Source of the DNA: Pseudolabrys sp.
GTDB lineage: Bacteria; Pseudomonadota; Alphaproteobacteria; Rhizobiales; Xanthobacteraceae
Direction: 5' to 3'
DNA length: 64,000 nt
Assembly: GCA_017849615.1 (NCBI GenBank)
Contig: JAFIGS010000011.1
Location: 186,001-250,000, forward strand
Notes under the pieces: model-generated
Told to the model about the DNA's origin: nothing
Database searches by the model: none
Seen by the model: the letters and a program-made list of their open reading frames with translations, nothing else
Position numbers and translations under genes: made by a program
Shown here: positions 19,239 through 27,535 of the stretch, piece after piece
How positions within the stretch are numbered: position 1 is the stretch's first letter
How the letters are laid out: each line of letters opens with the position of its first letter

Positions 19239-20213
19239 TCAGGCGGCGTGGCTCTTGAACTGGCCGGTCTTGCGGAAGCGCCACAGATAGGACGGCACGA
19301 TCGCCTCGACCGGCTCCGGCGAGATGCCGATGCCGGCCAATATGCGCCTCTCGGCGATGGCGGCGTCGGACACGACGTTGTCGGTGCGCAGCATCTCGAC
19401 CTGGCCCGGCGTCAGGGTCAGCGGCGAGGGCGCGAACTGCAGAAGGCGCGCCGCGGCGCCCGCGGCGAAGAACGGCAGCGGCAGCAACAGGCGGCGGCGC
19501 TCGATCGTCGCGAGGATGTACTGCATCAGCTCCCTGAACGTGTAGACGTTCGGGCCGCCGAGCTCATAGGTCGCGCCGGCATCGAGGCGGCCATCGACCG
19601 CATCGGCAATCGCGGCTGCGACGTCGCCGACGAACACCGGTTGAAAGCGCGTCTTGCCGCCGCCGATCAGCGGCAGCGCCGGCGACATGCGCGCCATCGC
19701 GGCGAAGCGGTTGAAGAAATCGTCTTCCGGGCCGAACTGGATCGACGGCCGCATGACGATGGCGCCGGGCTGCGCCTCGCGCACGAGGCGCTCGGCCGCG
19801 CCCTTGGAGCGCGCATAGCCGACGTTCGAATTCTCGTCGGCGCCGATCGCGGAGACGTGGATCACGCGGGCGCCCTGCGCCTTCGCGGCGAGCGCCACCC
19901 GCTCGGCGCCGCGGCTGTGAACCGCGTCGAAGCGCTGGCGGCCGCTTTCCTGCAGGATGCCGACGAGGTTGATCAGCACCGACGCATCGCGCGCCGCGGC
20001 CTCAACCGAGCGGGCGTCGCGGATATTGGCCTGCACGGCGTGAATCTGCCCGACCTTGCCGAGCGGCTGCAGGTGGAAGGCGAGTTCCGGGCGGCGCACC
20101 GCGACGCGGATTCGGTAATCGCGCTTGGCCAGCGCCCGCACCAGATGCCGCCCGAGGAAGCCCGAGCCGCCATACACGGTGACCAGGGTCTCGTTATTGC
20201 TATGGGCGGTCAT
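19239..20213 (-). CDS. Complex I NDUFA9-like NAD(P)-binding protein
   Basis: 324 aa. Rossmann start TVYGGSGFLGRHLVRALAKR (Gly motif), then VSAIGADENSNVGYARSKGAAE with the Ser/Tyr/Lys of atypical SDRs. The C-terminal half matches the NDUFA9/complex I assembly-like group (R-F-Q-P-V-F-V-G-D-V, Y-E-L-G-G-P-N-V-Y-T-F-R-E-L). It often neighbours uppP in Rhizobiales. A bacterial role in complex I or in quinone metabolism is suggested but not established. Confidence 0.8.
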   Translation of the reverse strand: MTAHSNNETLVTVYGGSGFLGRHLVRALAKRDYRIRVAVRRPELAFHLQPLGKVGQIHAVQANIRDARSVEAAARDASVLINLVGILQESGRQRFDAVHSRGAERVALAAKAQGARVIHVSAIGADENSNVGYARSKGAAERLVREAQPGAIVMRPSIQFGPEDDFFNRFAAMARMSPALPLIGGGKTRFQPVFVGDVAAAIADAVDGRLDAGATYELGGPNVYTFRELMQYILATIERRRLLLPLPFFAAGAAARLLQFAPSPLTLTPGQVEMLRTDNVVSDAAIAERRILAGIGISPEPVEAIVPSYLWRFRKTGQFKSHAA

Positions 20214-20395
20214 GGCGGCGCTCGCGTCGGGATAAGAGGAAATCGGCCTTGCTTTCAGCCTTTATAGGCCGGCTGGGGTTGGCTTCAAGCCTGCGTTGAG
20301 GGTGTCCCGGCAAGGGAGCCGCGCGAAAGCGGCAGGCGCCACCGAAACCGTCAATTGACAAGCCGGATCATGGTCCTTACTAGACCCCGGCCCCT

Positions 20396-20482
<87 letters not shown>

Positions 20483-20568
20483 TCATCTCGCGAAACCCTT
20501 GTTTCGCCGCTGCTTTCCTAATTCCTTGGGTTTGAAGCCGCCTCGCTGGTACACAGAGGTGGTGCACA

Positions 20569-22104
20569 ATGATTTGGAGGATGCCCTCGCTCGTGCGGCG
20601 CGACGGTTCGGATGTGAAGTATCTGCGGCAGCGAGTGCCCGCAGACGTGCTTGGGAAGGCCACGGGGATGACCTTGCGCGTTCCCGTCGGGAACGGCGAG
20701 GCGGTCGTGAAGGTCGGCTCAGCGGGCGTCGTAAAGGCGTCTATGCGCACTCACGATCCGGTCGAAGGCAGGGCACGGCTCGCGAAGGCGCAGGCCCACC
20801 TTGAGGCGGTCTGGAAGTCTCTTCGCGAAGGCCCGCAGCATCTAAGTAGACGCCAAGTCAGCGCCCTCGCTGGCGATGCCTATGAGCGTGCGAAGGCGAA
20901 ATGGGAAGACGAACCCGGCCCCGCTCCGATCTGGCAGGTTCTCGGTGAAGCCGCCGAGCGATGGGACGAGAATGCGACCCGCCGTGAGATGGCTCCGTTT
21001 GTCGATGAGCTTCTCCAGCGGCACGCGATGGCGGTGGATGCCGACAGCCGCGACAGGCTTCTGTTCGCGCTTCGGGACGTCTGGCGCGATACCGCCAAGC
21101 TCATGCGTCGCCGCGCAAACAACGATTACGGCCCAGACACTGCGGCAGAGCGAGCGTCGTTGCCGAATGCGGCATCGGTAGCCGGGGGGCAAAAGATCAG
21201 CGATCTGCTGGAGGCGTGGACCAAAGAGGCAAAGGCCACAGACCGGGCTCCTTCGACCATCAACGGCTATCGAGCCGTCATCAATGGCTTCATCGCCTTC
21301 GTCGGCCACGACGACGCTGGACGTGTCACTCCGCACAATGTGGTGGCTTACAAGGACAAGCGCCTCGCAGACGGCATAAGCCCCAAGACGGTCAACGACG
21401 GCGACCTCGTGGCACTCAAATCACTCTTTGGGTGGGCGAAGCGCAATCACCGCGCGTCCGCCAATCCGGCAGAGGGCATCTCCGTAAAGGTTGGAAAGAA
21501 GAAGCGCAGCCGCTCGCCCGGCTATACCGACCAAGAGGCCAAGACCGTATTGGCCGCCGCGCTGGCATACAGCCCGACGAAGCGGGAGCTTGATAAAACC
21601 GCAGCGGCGAAGCGGTGGACACCTTGGCTTGCGGCGTACACGGGGGCCCGAATTGGCGAGCTTGTTCAGCTTCGTCGCGACGACGTGCAACAAAAGGGCA
21701 ACCACTGGGTGATCAGGATTACGCCAGAGGCGGGCACAGTGAAGAACCGAGAGCAGCGCGAGGTGCCGCTTCACCCGCACCTTATCGAACTTGGCTTTGT
21801 GGGGTACGTGCTCGCGCAGAAGGGATATCTGTTTCTCAATGCGAAGAAGCCTGCCGAGGTCTCTGGTAGGCTTCGCGCGGTCAAGAACCGAGTGCGCGAG
21901 TTTGTCAGCGGTGTAGTCGCAGTCGAAGGCTTGGCCCCAAACCATGCGTGGCGTCATCGCTTCATCACGCAGGCCCGCAAGCACGGGCTCGATCCCGAGA
22001 AGCGTCGAATGATCACAGGGCATGCGGGCGAGGGTATCGACGAGCAAGTCTATGGCGAGCCCGAGGGGCTCTACGAAGAGATCGTTAAGCTGCCGCGCTA
22101 CTGA
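20569..22104 (+). CDS. Tyrosine-type integrase
   Basis: 511 aa, next to the tRNA. The N-terminal part (PSLVRRDGSDVKYLRQRVPADV) matches the DUF6538 arm-binding region, followed by a SAM-like core-binding domain (STINGYRAVINGFIAFVG). The catalytic domain carries Arg (AYTGARIGEL, about residue 360), His-x-x-Arg (HAWRHRF, about 458-461), a second His (ITGHAGEG, about 485) and the nucleophile Tyr (DEQVYG, about 494). A complete set of catalytic residues is present. It probably inserts the element at tRNA-Leu. Confidence 0.95.
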   Translation: MIWRMPSLVRRDGSDVKYLRQRVPADVLGKATGMTLRVPVGNGEAVVKVGSAGVVKASMRTHDPVEGRARLAKAQAHLEAVWKSLREGPQHLSRRQVSALAGDAYERAKAKWEDEPGPAPIWQVLGEAAERWDENATRREMAPFVDELLQRHAMAVDADSRDRLLFALRDVWRDTAKLMRRRANNDYGPDTAAERASLPNAASVAGGQKISDLLEAWTKEAKATDRAPSTINGYRAVINGFIAFVGHDDAGRVTPHNVVAYKDKRLADGISPKTVNDGDLVALKSLFGWAKRNHRASANPAEGISVKVGKKKRSRSPGYTDQEAKTVLAAALAYSPTKRELDKTAAAKRWTPWLAAYTGARIGELVQLRRDDVQQKGNHWVIRITPEAGTVKNREQREVPLHPHLIELGFVGYVLAQKGYLFLNAKKPAEVSGRLRAVKNRVREFVSGVVAVEGLAPNHAWRHRFITQARKHGLDPEKRRMITGHAGEGIDEQVYGEPEGLYEEIVKLPRY

Positions 22105-22176
22105 TCTGAGCAGGCCGTTGAAGTCATTGCCCCGCTGCGACTCTCGCGGTTATGCTCTTCCGCAGGAGTTCGTGGG

Positions 22177-23319
22177 ATGCCCGGCGAGCCGAAGCGCAAG
22201 AACAATCATTTTGTTCCGCAAAGCTACTTGAAGCGTTTCAAGTCGGTCAGCGAGAAGCAGGTCGGCCTGTTTAATTTGAAGTCGGGTCTCATTGTTGAGA
22301 CCGCTCCAATCAAAAGCCAGTGCTCTCGCGACTATTTCTATACGAAGAACCCAGTTTTTGAGCAGATGTTTGGAGACTTGGAAGGGCAACACAAGAGGTT
22401 GGTCACCCGGATACTTGAAGAAGATTACGTTCCGGGGCCTCTCAGTAACGATCATCACTCGCTTTTGAGCATGATAATGTTTCAGGCGGGGCGCACCGAG
22501 GCTGTTGTCGCCCATCAAGATCATTTAGCCGACGAGTTCGGTAGGGCTATTATGCGTAAGCACTTTGAAAAGGAACGGAAACACGATCTGCTTGCGTATC
22601 TGGACAAAGTTCGCATTACGATGCCCGACGCGATCTTGGACGCTATTGCTCAGCATCTGTCTATGTATCCGCTTATCAGCGATCTTGATGTTTCGTTGTT
22701 TGTCAATAGAACAGCTGAGGATTTCCTAACCAGTGACCATCCGGTTGCTCGATGCAATAATCTTCCAGCGACCGCCGCGCCTTACGGAGCAAATATTGGC
22801 TTTGCATCGCGCGGTCTTCTTATCCTGATGCCGCTGTCGCCTCGTTCCCTTCTGCTTCTTAGTGACCCCGAGGTATACAATGTCACGAAGCGCTCCGATA
22901 ATGTTGTGCCGCTCACCAAGGTTGATGATGTCGTTGGTCTGAACTTGGCCCAGTGCTTTGAAGCCACTCAGAATTTATACTTCGCCTCTGGGGCGAGAGT
23001 TCAAAGCACTCTGGCTGCGTTCCGCAAGCGCTCTGCGAGCTTGCGCAAGGGCGTGCCGCCATTGACTGAGACCCCGACGGTTATGCCCGATGGGCGAACT
23101 GGCGTTCTGTTTTCGATGGTGCCGCACAACCATCGAATGGCCTTGCCCAAGGCCATCGCGCTACGTCGCGCCGCGCTTACGGGCAAATACCGATGTGGAG
23201 ACGGATTAAGACGTGATCCGGTTCGGGTTGCGTTAGTTAGTGCCGAGCTTGATAGGTTGAAGTCCCGACAAGAAGAGGCGATTAGGAAGGCGGAAGCTAA
23301 TGCGCAAAGTAGTTGTTAG
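22177..23319 (+). CDS. DUF4238 protein
   Basis: 380 aa; ATG with AGGAG upstream. It has the diagnostic N-terminal motif NNHFVPQSYLKRF and the later F-L-T-S-D-H-P-V segment of DUF4238 (residues about 5-270). DUF4238 proteins are often carried by mobile elements and are of unknown function; some are near defence genes. Base use is less GC-rich than the integrase. The next gene follows 12 bases downstream, so they may share an mRNA. Confidence 0.8.
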   Translation: MPGEPKRKNNHFVPQSYLKRFKSVSEKQVGLFNLKSGLIVETAPIKSQCSRDYFYTKNPVFEQMFGDLEGQHKRLVTRILEEDYVPGPLSNDHHSLLSMIMFQAGRTEAVVAHQDHLADEFGRAIMRKHFEKERKHDLLAYLDKVRITMPDAILDAIAQHLSMYPLISDLDVSLFVNRTAEDFLTSDHPVARCNNLPATAAPYGANIGFASRGLLILMPLSPRSLLLLSDPEVYNVTKRSDNVVPLTKVDDVVGLNLAQCFEATQNLYFASGARVQSTLAAFRKRSASLRKGVPPLTETPTVMPDGRTGVLFSMVPHNHRMALPKAIALRRAALTGKYRCGDGLRRDPVRVALVSAELDRLKSRQEEAIRKAEANAQSSC

Positions 23320-23331
23320 GGAGCGTGCGTC

Positions 23332-24270
23332 ATGGGTCCAAATAGCGCGGTTCGCCCTGTGCACTTTGAAGATTTCGACGGCCGTGACTTTGAGCGGTTG
23401 GCGTTTGCTTACCATGTGCGCTCCGGCTGGAGCGATGTGGCGTGGTATGGCGAGGGCGGGTCCGACGCAGGACGGGACATCATCGGAACGGCGACTTCCG
23501 GTGACGCGCCGCCGCGCCGCACTGTTGTTCAATGTGCAAACCGCGACGACCTTACGGTAGCCAAGGTCATCGATGATGTTCGCAAGGCGCTCGCGACAGC
23601 GCCACCGCCGGATGCTTTCCGGTTTATTTGTCGCGGCAAAGTGTCAGCTAAGAAGCGTGACGCACTAGGTCTGGCAGTGAAGGCGCTCGGGGTAGATCAC
23701 TTTGAGGTGTGGTCCGGCGCAGACTTTGAAGAACACCTCAGGCTTTCGGGAGAAGACTTGCTCCGCAGGTTCTGCGCGGGTGAGCACTTCCCTTCCGATG
23801 TCGGGTCGCTTCAAGCGCTTGCCGATGAGTACCCCGGCATCTCCGACGACGCTGCACTTGCGATTATGGCGGCCGTCTTTGATCGCCCTGCCTTCCGCAC
23901 TCCGTTCCGCCAAGAGAGTTCGCTGCCGGATTTCCAGCTAGCCATTGAAGATACGGTCAGGGCCCTCAACACAGGCGTCTGGCGGACCAGAGAGGGCGAC
24001 GAGATACGCCGTATTCCCACGGTGCATTCGCTTCGAGACCCCCAAGTTCGAGCGGCGGCCTCCAGCATTGTTCAAGCGGTTGATGGTTTGCGCCGCCTCT
24101 TCATTGCGAGGCTGAGGGACGGGAGCATTAGACACTGCACATGCGGCGATCAGCGCTGCCCGGTGTTCATGCTCCAACCCGCGACGTGCCGCGAGCTTGA
24201 TGAAGCTCGCGACAAGCTCCTTGAGGGGTTTGGACGAATATACCCGGCCTTTGCCGGGAGGGTGGGCTAA
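23332..24270 (+). CDS. Mrr-like restriction-endonuclease-fold protein
   Basis: 312 aa. Residues about 10-150 look like an Mrr-type PD-(D/E)XK domain: D-F-E-R-L-A, then GEGGSDAGRDIIGT (the Asp of the centre), then VVQCANRDDL, where Mrr proteins have Q-x-K. The Lys is not in the expected place, so it may be inactive or use another residue. The C-terminal part contains HCTCGDQRCPVF, a possible Zn-binding Cys cluster. It directly follows DUF4238. The role is unknown; a DNA-damage or defence function is only a guess. Confidence 0.6.
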   Translation: MGPNSAVRPVHFEDFDGRDFERLAFAYHVRSGWSDVAWYGEGGSDAGRDIIGTATSGDAPPRRTVVQCANRDDLTVAKVIDDVRKALATAPPPDAFRFICRGKVSAKKRDALGLAVKALGVDHFEVWSGADFEEHLRLSGEDLLRRFCAGEHFPSDVGSLQALADEYPGISDDAALAIMAAVFDRPAFRTPFRQESSLPDFQLAIEDTVRALNTGVWRTREGDEIRRIPTVHSLRDPQVRAAASSIVQAVDGLRRLFIARLRDGSIRHCTCGDQRCPVFMLQPATCRELDEARDKLLEGFGRIYPAFAGRVG

Positions 24271-24321
24271 TCCGCCTCGTTAGAAAAACACCGATAGCCA
24301 AGGCCCGGTAGGTTTACCCGC

Positions 24322-25005
24322 TCAAACGCGCAGCCCTGCTCGAACTAGGACCCGCTGAACCTGCACCGCCGTCCACCCGGTTTTGCCGCGCGAGGTGGGT
24401 ATCCGCCGGGCCGTGAGCGCCCTCGCCATTGCTGCCAACGACGTGACGCCCGCCGAATGAAGCTCACGCAACACCGGCCCTAGATCGGCGGCTCTTTCGT
24501 CCGCTCGCTTCGCCATCGTCGCGTGCCCGGCATCTCGCGCCTTACGGCTGAGCCGACTGCCTCGGTCACCGCCGAGCGTCACGCCGCGCCGCTTCGCCGC
24601 TGCCAGCGCCGCCTTAGTCCGCGCTGAGATCATCCGCCGCTCTTCGTCAGCGACCATGGCCATGATCCCGACGGTCAAGCGGTTCGCCATTGGCATGTCA
24701 GCCGCGACGAAGTCGACGCCAGCTTTCTCAAGGCCCAGCAGGAAGTGCGCGTCGCGCGAGAGCCGGTCCAGCTTTGCGATGACCAGCTTCGCTCCGTAGA
24801 CGCGGCATGCCTGTAGGGCGTTCGCCAACTCCGGGCGGTCGCTGCGCTTTCCGCTTTCCACCTCCGTGAACTCTTGGGCGAGGCTCCAACTGCCGCCATT
24901 GAGGAACGCGGCGACGGCGTCCCGTTGCGCCTCCAGCCCGAGCCCGGAGCGGCCCTGCTTCGCGGTCGAAACCCGGTAGTAGGCGACGTAAACCCCTTCG
25001 GCCAT
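24322..25005 (-). CDS. Serine recombinase (resolvase/invertase type)
   Basis: About 227 aa from the Met of MAEGVYVAYYRVST. The N-terminal catalytic domain has Y-Y-R-V-S-T with the nucleophile Ser, the E-S-G-K-R-S-D-R-P motif and IAKLDRLSRDA. A helix-turn-helix-like region follows (AAMARALTARRIPTSRGKTGW). It looks like a small Pin/TnpR-type recombinase. A TTG at 25029 would add 8 residues. Confidence 0.88.
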   Translation of the reverse strand: MAEGVYVAYYRVSTAKQGRSGLGLEAQRDAVAAFLNGGSWSLAQEFTEVESGKRSDRPELANALQACRVYGAKLVIAKLDRLSRDAHFLLGLEKAGVDFVAADMPMANRLTVGIMAMVADEERRMISARTKAALAAAKRRGVTLGGDRGSRLSRKARDAGHATMAKRADERAADLGPVLRELHSAGVTSLAAMARALTARRIPTSRGKTGWTAVQVQRVLVRAGLRV

Positions 25006-25036
25006 TACTGCCGTTCCATTACATTTCAATCAACGA

Positions 25037-25052
25037 ACATTGACACAAATGT
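25037..25052. promoter_or_regulatory. Inverted repeat upstream of the serine recombinase
   Basis: ACATT-GACACA-AATGT lies in the divergent gap just before the serine recombinase start. It could be an operator for the PadR-type regulator or for the recombinase. A -35-like TTGACA on the minus strand is also near. Confidence 0.35.
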
Positions 25053-25081
25053 AATAAAGCGACTGTGCTGTCAAGGGGATG

Positions 25082-25110
25082 TTGACGAGCGCTAACGTTA
25101 TCACTATATA
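25082..25110 (+). promoter_or_regulatory. Sigma-70 promoter of the PadR-type gene with a palindrome in the spacer
   Basis: TTGACG (25082-25087), exactly 17 bases, then TATATA (25105-25110). The spacer contains the perfect palindrome TAACGTTA (25093-25100). This placement would suit an autorepressor. Confidence 0.65.
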
Positions 25111-25209
25111 AGTACCGACTCGAGGTTGGCCGACGTGGGGTCGGTCTGCCGTTCGAGGAGCAAGCAGCTGAGCGGAATGGTCCGCACAGCTTCATCAAGG
25201 AAAGGATGG

Positions 25210-25614
25210 ATGCATGGATTTTCGGAAACGGAACGAGTGACGGAGGGCAATGAGCTGCACGTTCGAACTCTCCACCCGTTCGAACACGCGGTTCTTCTCT
25301 CCGTCTCTCACCTGGGGCCGATGGCGTTCCCTGCCGAGATAACTCGTCGCCTGACAGATGTTCTGCAGCGACGTGTCTCTCTGGCTCAAGTCTTCATCAC
25401 GCTGGAGCGAATGGAAGACAAGGGAATGGTCTCGTCTCAGGACACAAGACCTGAGCCCGTGCGCGGTGGTCGTCGCAGACGTGTCTTCCGCTTGGAAGCG
25501 TCCGGCAAGCACGCGCTCAGTCAGATGGCGGCCACCTATCGCCGGATGTCTTCTCAGCCAGATCGGTTGGAGACCTCCGATGAGAAAGAGCAAGCAATCG
25601 CATCAACCTCGTAA
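25210..25614 (+). CDS. PadR-type transcriptional regulator
   Basis: 134 aa from the ATG at 25210, which follows AAGGAAAGG. The winged-helix core reads HLGPMAFPAEITRRLTDVL, V-F-I-T-L-E-R-M-E-D-K-G-M-V, then GGRRRRVFRLEASGKHAL, a PadR/MarR-like wing and recognition helix. No ligand domain is evident. Other in-frame starts upstream (25126) are possible. The stop overlaps the next gene's start by 35 bases. Confidence 0.75.
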   Translation: MHGFSETERVTEGNELHVRTLHPFEHAVLLSVSHLGPMAFPAEITRRLTDVLQRRVSLAQVFITLERMEDKGMVSSQDTRPEPVRGGRRRRVFRLEASGKHALSQMAATYRRMSSQPDRLETSDEKEQAIASTS

Positions 25615-25852
25615 GTGGTTGTTGCAAGCCTACCGCCTCCTTGCGGCAGGTCGATACGCGGCACTCTGGTTGCCCGAACTGATGCACCTGTACGACCTCG
25701 TCTTGCGGGAGCAAGGGCAGCACGAAGCCGATAAGTTGGTGCTAAACGAAGTGATGGATGCGGTACCTTGGAGCACTTGGCTCCGCTTCTATCGTCTATT
25801 CCGGTTGGCTTACGCTGGCTGGAAGCTTTACCGGAAGATCGCGAAGGACTGA
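25580..25852 (+). CDS. 90-aa protein overlapping the PadR-type gene
   Basis: Starts at ATG 25580 (GGAG about 8 bases before) in a different frame within the padR-like 3' end. Sequence: MRKSKQSHQPRKW..., then LLAAGRYAALWLPELMHLYDLV, and a basic aromatic C-terminus (STWLRFYRLFRLAYAGWKLY). No known domain is recognised. Translational coupling with the regulator is likely. It is followed by an intrinsic terminator, so the pair is an operon. Confidence 0.65.
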   Translation: MRKSKQSHQPRKWLLQAYRLLAAGRYAALWLPELMHLYDLVLREQGQHEADKLVLNEVMDAVPWSTWLRFYRLFRLAYAGWKLYRKIAKD

Positions 25853-25879
25853 GAGGTCTGTTCGTCTTCAACCGACACA

Positions 25880-25917
25880 AGGGGCTAGCGGCGCAATCCG
25901 CTGGCCCTTTCTGTTTT
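25880..25917 (+). terminator. Intrinsic terminator after the PadR operon
   Basis: GGGCTAGCGG (25882-25891), a 6-base loop, CCGCTGGCCC (25898-25907), then TTTCTGTTTTT. One G-T pair. Confidence 0.85.
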
Positions 25918-26167
25918 TAAGTTGGCCGAGTCCTCCCCGCCCCTCTTGATCACTTCGCCGGTCGAAGTCGTGGGGTTGCGGCGTGCCGCTCGTGACTTGC
26001 TCTTTGCGCGGACATTGTTCGGACTGGCAACGACCGGGGGCATGCTCGCTATTGGGCTGCTGGCGGCGACGGGGGAAACCGCTGACAGTTATGTGGTGGA
26101 GGCCCGGCTCAGATTTCTCCACCAACTATCCGGGACCTACTCTCAGCGGCCTGCCTTCCGTCGGTGC
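25918..26167. other. Gap with no convincing gene
   Basis: About 250 bases between the terminator and the convergent GNAT-like gene. There is an open frame on the plus strand (starting near 25922 with a TTG, about 100 codons). It contains a hydrophobic stretch (FGLATTGGMLAIGLLAATG) but has no ATG start, no clear Shine-Dalgarno and no recognisable domain. It may be a remnant or a small membrane protein. Confidence 0.4.
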
Positions 26168-26644
26168 TTACCATTCCACTTCGAACGGCCCGAACGAGGC
26201 ATCCGTTGTACCGATCTCGACTGACGCCGAGGCGCGCCAATGAGCGGGGATGCGGACATCGTAGCCCTTCCTCTGGAGCTTTTGGAACAACGGCTGCACT
26301 TGGTCGGGCACGAACTGGTTGACGAAGAAGCGCAGATTATTGTCAGCGGCGTATTTGATCGCCCGCTGCACGAGCGCGTAGCCGTAACCGCGCCGCGTGT
26401 TCTGGTACTTCGTGCGACCGTCACCGTCGTTCGCGCCGACATAGAGCAATATCAGCTTGTCGTGATTGCGCACCATGCCCATCGTCATGCTCTCGCCAAC
26501 GTGGAAATTCACGGCACGCACATCGCGCCCTTTATGGTCCTTGTAAGGCTCATCCGTAATGCGCACCGCGCGGGCGGCGGGGCTTATGTCGTGAACAGCG
26601 TGAAGGTCGGCAGGCTCGTGTGTCTCGTAGTTCTTAGCAATCAT
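26168..26644 (-). CDS. GNAT-like protein
   Basis: 158 aa from the Met of MIAKNYETHEP. The segment TRRGYGYALVQRAIKYAADN, then LRFFVNQFVPDQVQPLFQKLQRKGYDV, resembles GNAT motif A (R-x-G-x-G) and the following helix-strand. The similarity is short and I am not sure of it. It may be an acetyltransferase of the element. Another 21 codons upstream are possible. Confidence 0.45.
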   Translation of the reverse strand: MIAKNYETHEPADLHAVHDISPAARAVRITDEPYKDHKGRDVRAVNFHVGESMTMGMVRNHDKLILLYVGANDGDGRTKYQNTRRGYGYALVQRAIKYAADNNLRFFVNQFVPDQVQPLFQKLQRKGYDVRIPAHWRASASVEIGTTDASFGPFEVEW

Positions 26645-26817
26645 AGGCGCCTGTGATCTCTGTGTGATTGGACGAAGTTGAAGTCTTGGAAAGATCCGTT
26701 GCAGCAATCGGCGGCAGGGGGTGACGCGACGGACGCGTCACGGAGAGCCGGACGGATTGGACGAATGCCGCGCGAACGCGCGACGGTTCGTGCATGTCGG
26801 GCGGATGCGACAGCGTG

Positions 26818-27285
26818 TCAGCCATCGAGCGCCGCTCTAACCTTCTCCATCGCACTGACGAAGTTCCACGGACGTTTGCGCCCGTTTGCGAACCGGGAGA
26901 TGTCGCATGGCACGGCGTTACGCCGCCGGGCGTTCACTAGGGTGCCGCGTGACATGACGATCACATTGGAGCGGCGCAGATCGAGGTGGTTGCCGTTGCG
27001 AAAGATGACGGCGCGGTCGGGACTGCAATCGATGCCGGTGATGAAGCGGACCACCAGCCGGGTACGCGGCCCATCGACAGCGCGGACGCCGTAACGGCCC
27101 ATCCGCAAGCGCGTGAGTCTGAACCGCTGTAGCAACGCCCAGTCAGCGGCGCACATTACAACCGCAAGACCCGACGGCTCCGATCCCACGGCAACGATGT
27201 CTTCACCGCCGACGATCAGAGACCGCACCTCACCGACGGCAAGCGTCGCGGGAGTGACGACGCCTTCGCCCAGTACGCCGCTCAC
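26818..27285 (-). CDS. HNH/AP2-like protein downstream of the HTH gene
   Basis: 155 aa from a GTG at 27283-27285 whose GTGA overlaps the stop of the upstream HTH gene, so it is translationally coupled. C-terminal part: DCSPDRAVIFRNGNHLDLRRSNVIVMS, the N-x-x-D-x-R-x-x-N-L pattern of homing-endonuclease-like HNH/AP2 proteins, but I do not see the His pair of a full HNH centre. A longer start at 27384 would read into the HTH gene. The function is unknown. Confidence 0.55.
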   Translation of the reverse strand: MSGVLGEGVVTPATLAVGEVRSLIVGGEDIVAVGSEPSGLAVVMCAADWALLQRFRLTRLRMGRYGVRAVDGPRTRLVVRFITGIDCSPDRAVIFRNGNHLDLRRSNVIVMSRGTLVNARRRNAVPCDISRFANGRKRPWNFVSAMEKVRAALDG

Positions 27286-27530
27286 GCCAGCATCTCCCGG
27301 CGGACGCGAGCGTGCAGCAGCGAGAGCCGCCACGCGGTCGGGGCAACCAAGCCGGAGTTCAATAGCCGTGCCTTCCAACGGCACGCAGTGGCCTTGTCGA
27401 CTCCATAGGCGGAGGCGATCTCTGTCAGCGAGACGAACTCGCCAGCGCGGACGCGGGCGAGCATCTCGGGAAGAACGATGTCGAGATCGAGCCGGGCTGA
27501 TACCTGGCTCTGTGATGTCTTAGTTTGCAT
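27282..27530 (-). CDS. Small helix-turn-helix protein
   Basis: 82 aa from ATG 27530 with AAGGAT upstream. The core (FVSLTEIASAYGVDKATACRWKARLLNSGLV) is a typical helix-turn-helix. It starts 5 bases after the helicase-like gene stops and overlaps the HNH-like gene. The gene order suggests that it regulates replication or excision of the element. Confidence 0.65.
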   Translation of the reverse strand: MQTKTSQSQVSARLDLDIVLPEMLARVRAGEFVSLTEIASAYGVDKATACRWKARLLNSGLVAPTAWRLSLLHARVRREMLA

Positions 27531-27535
27531 GATCC

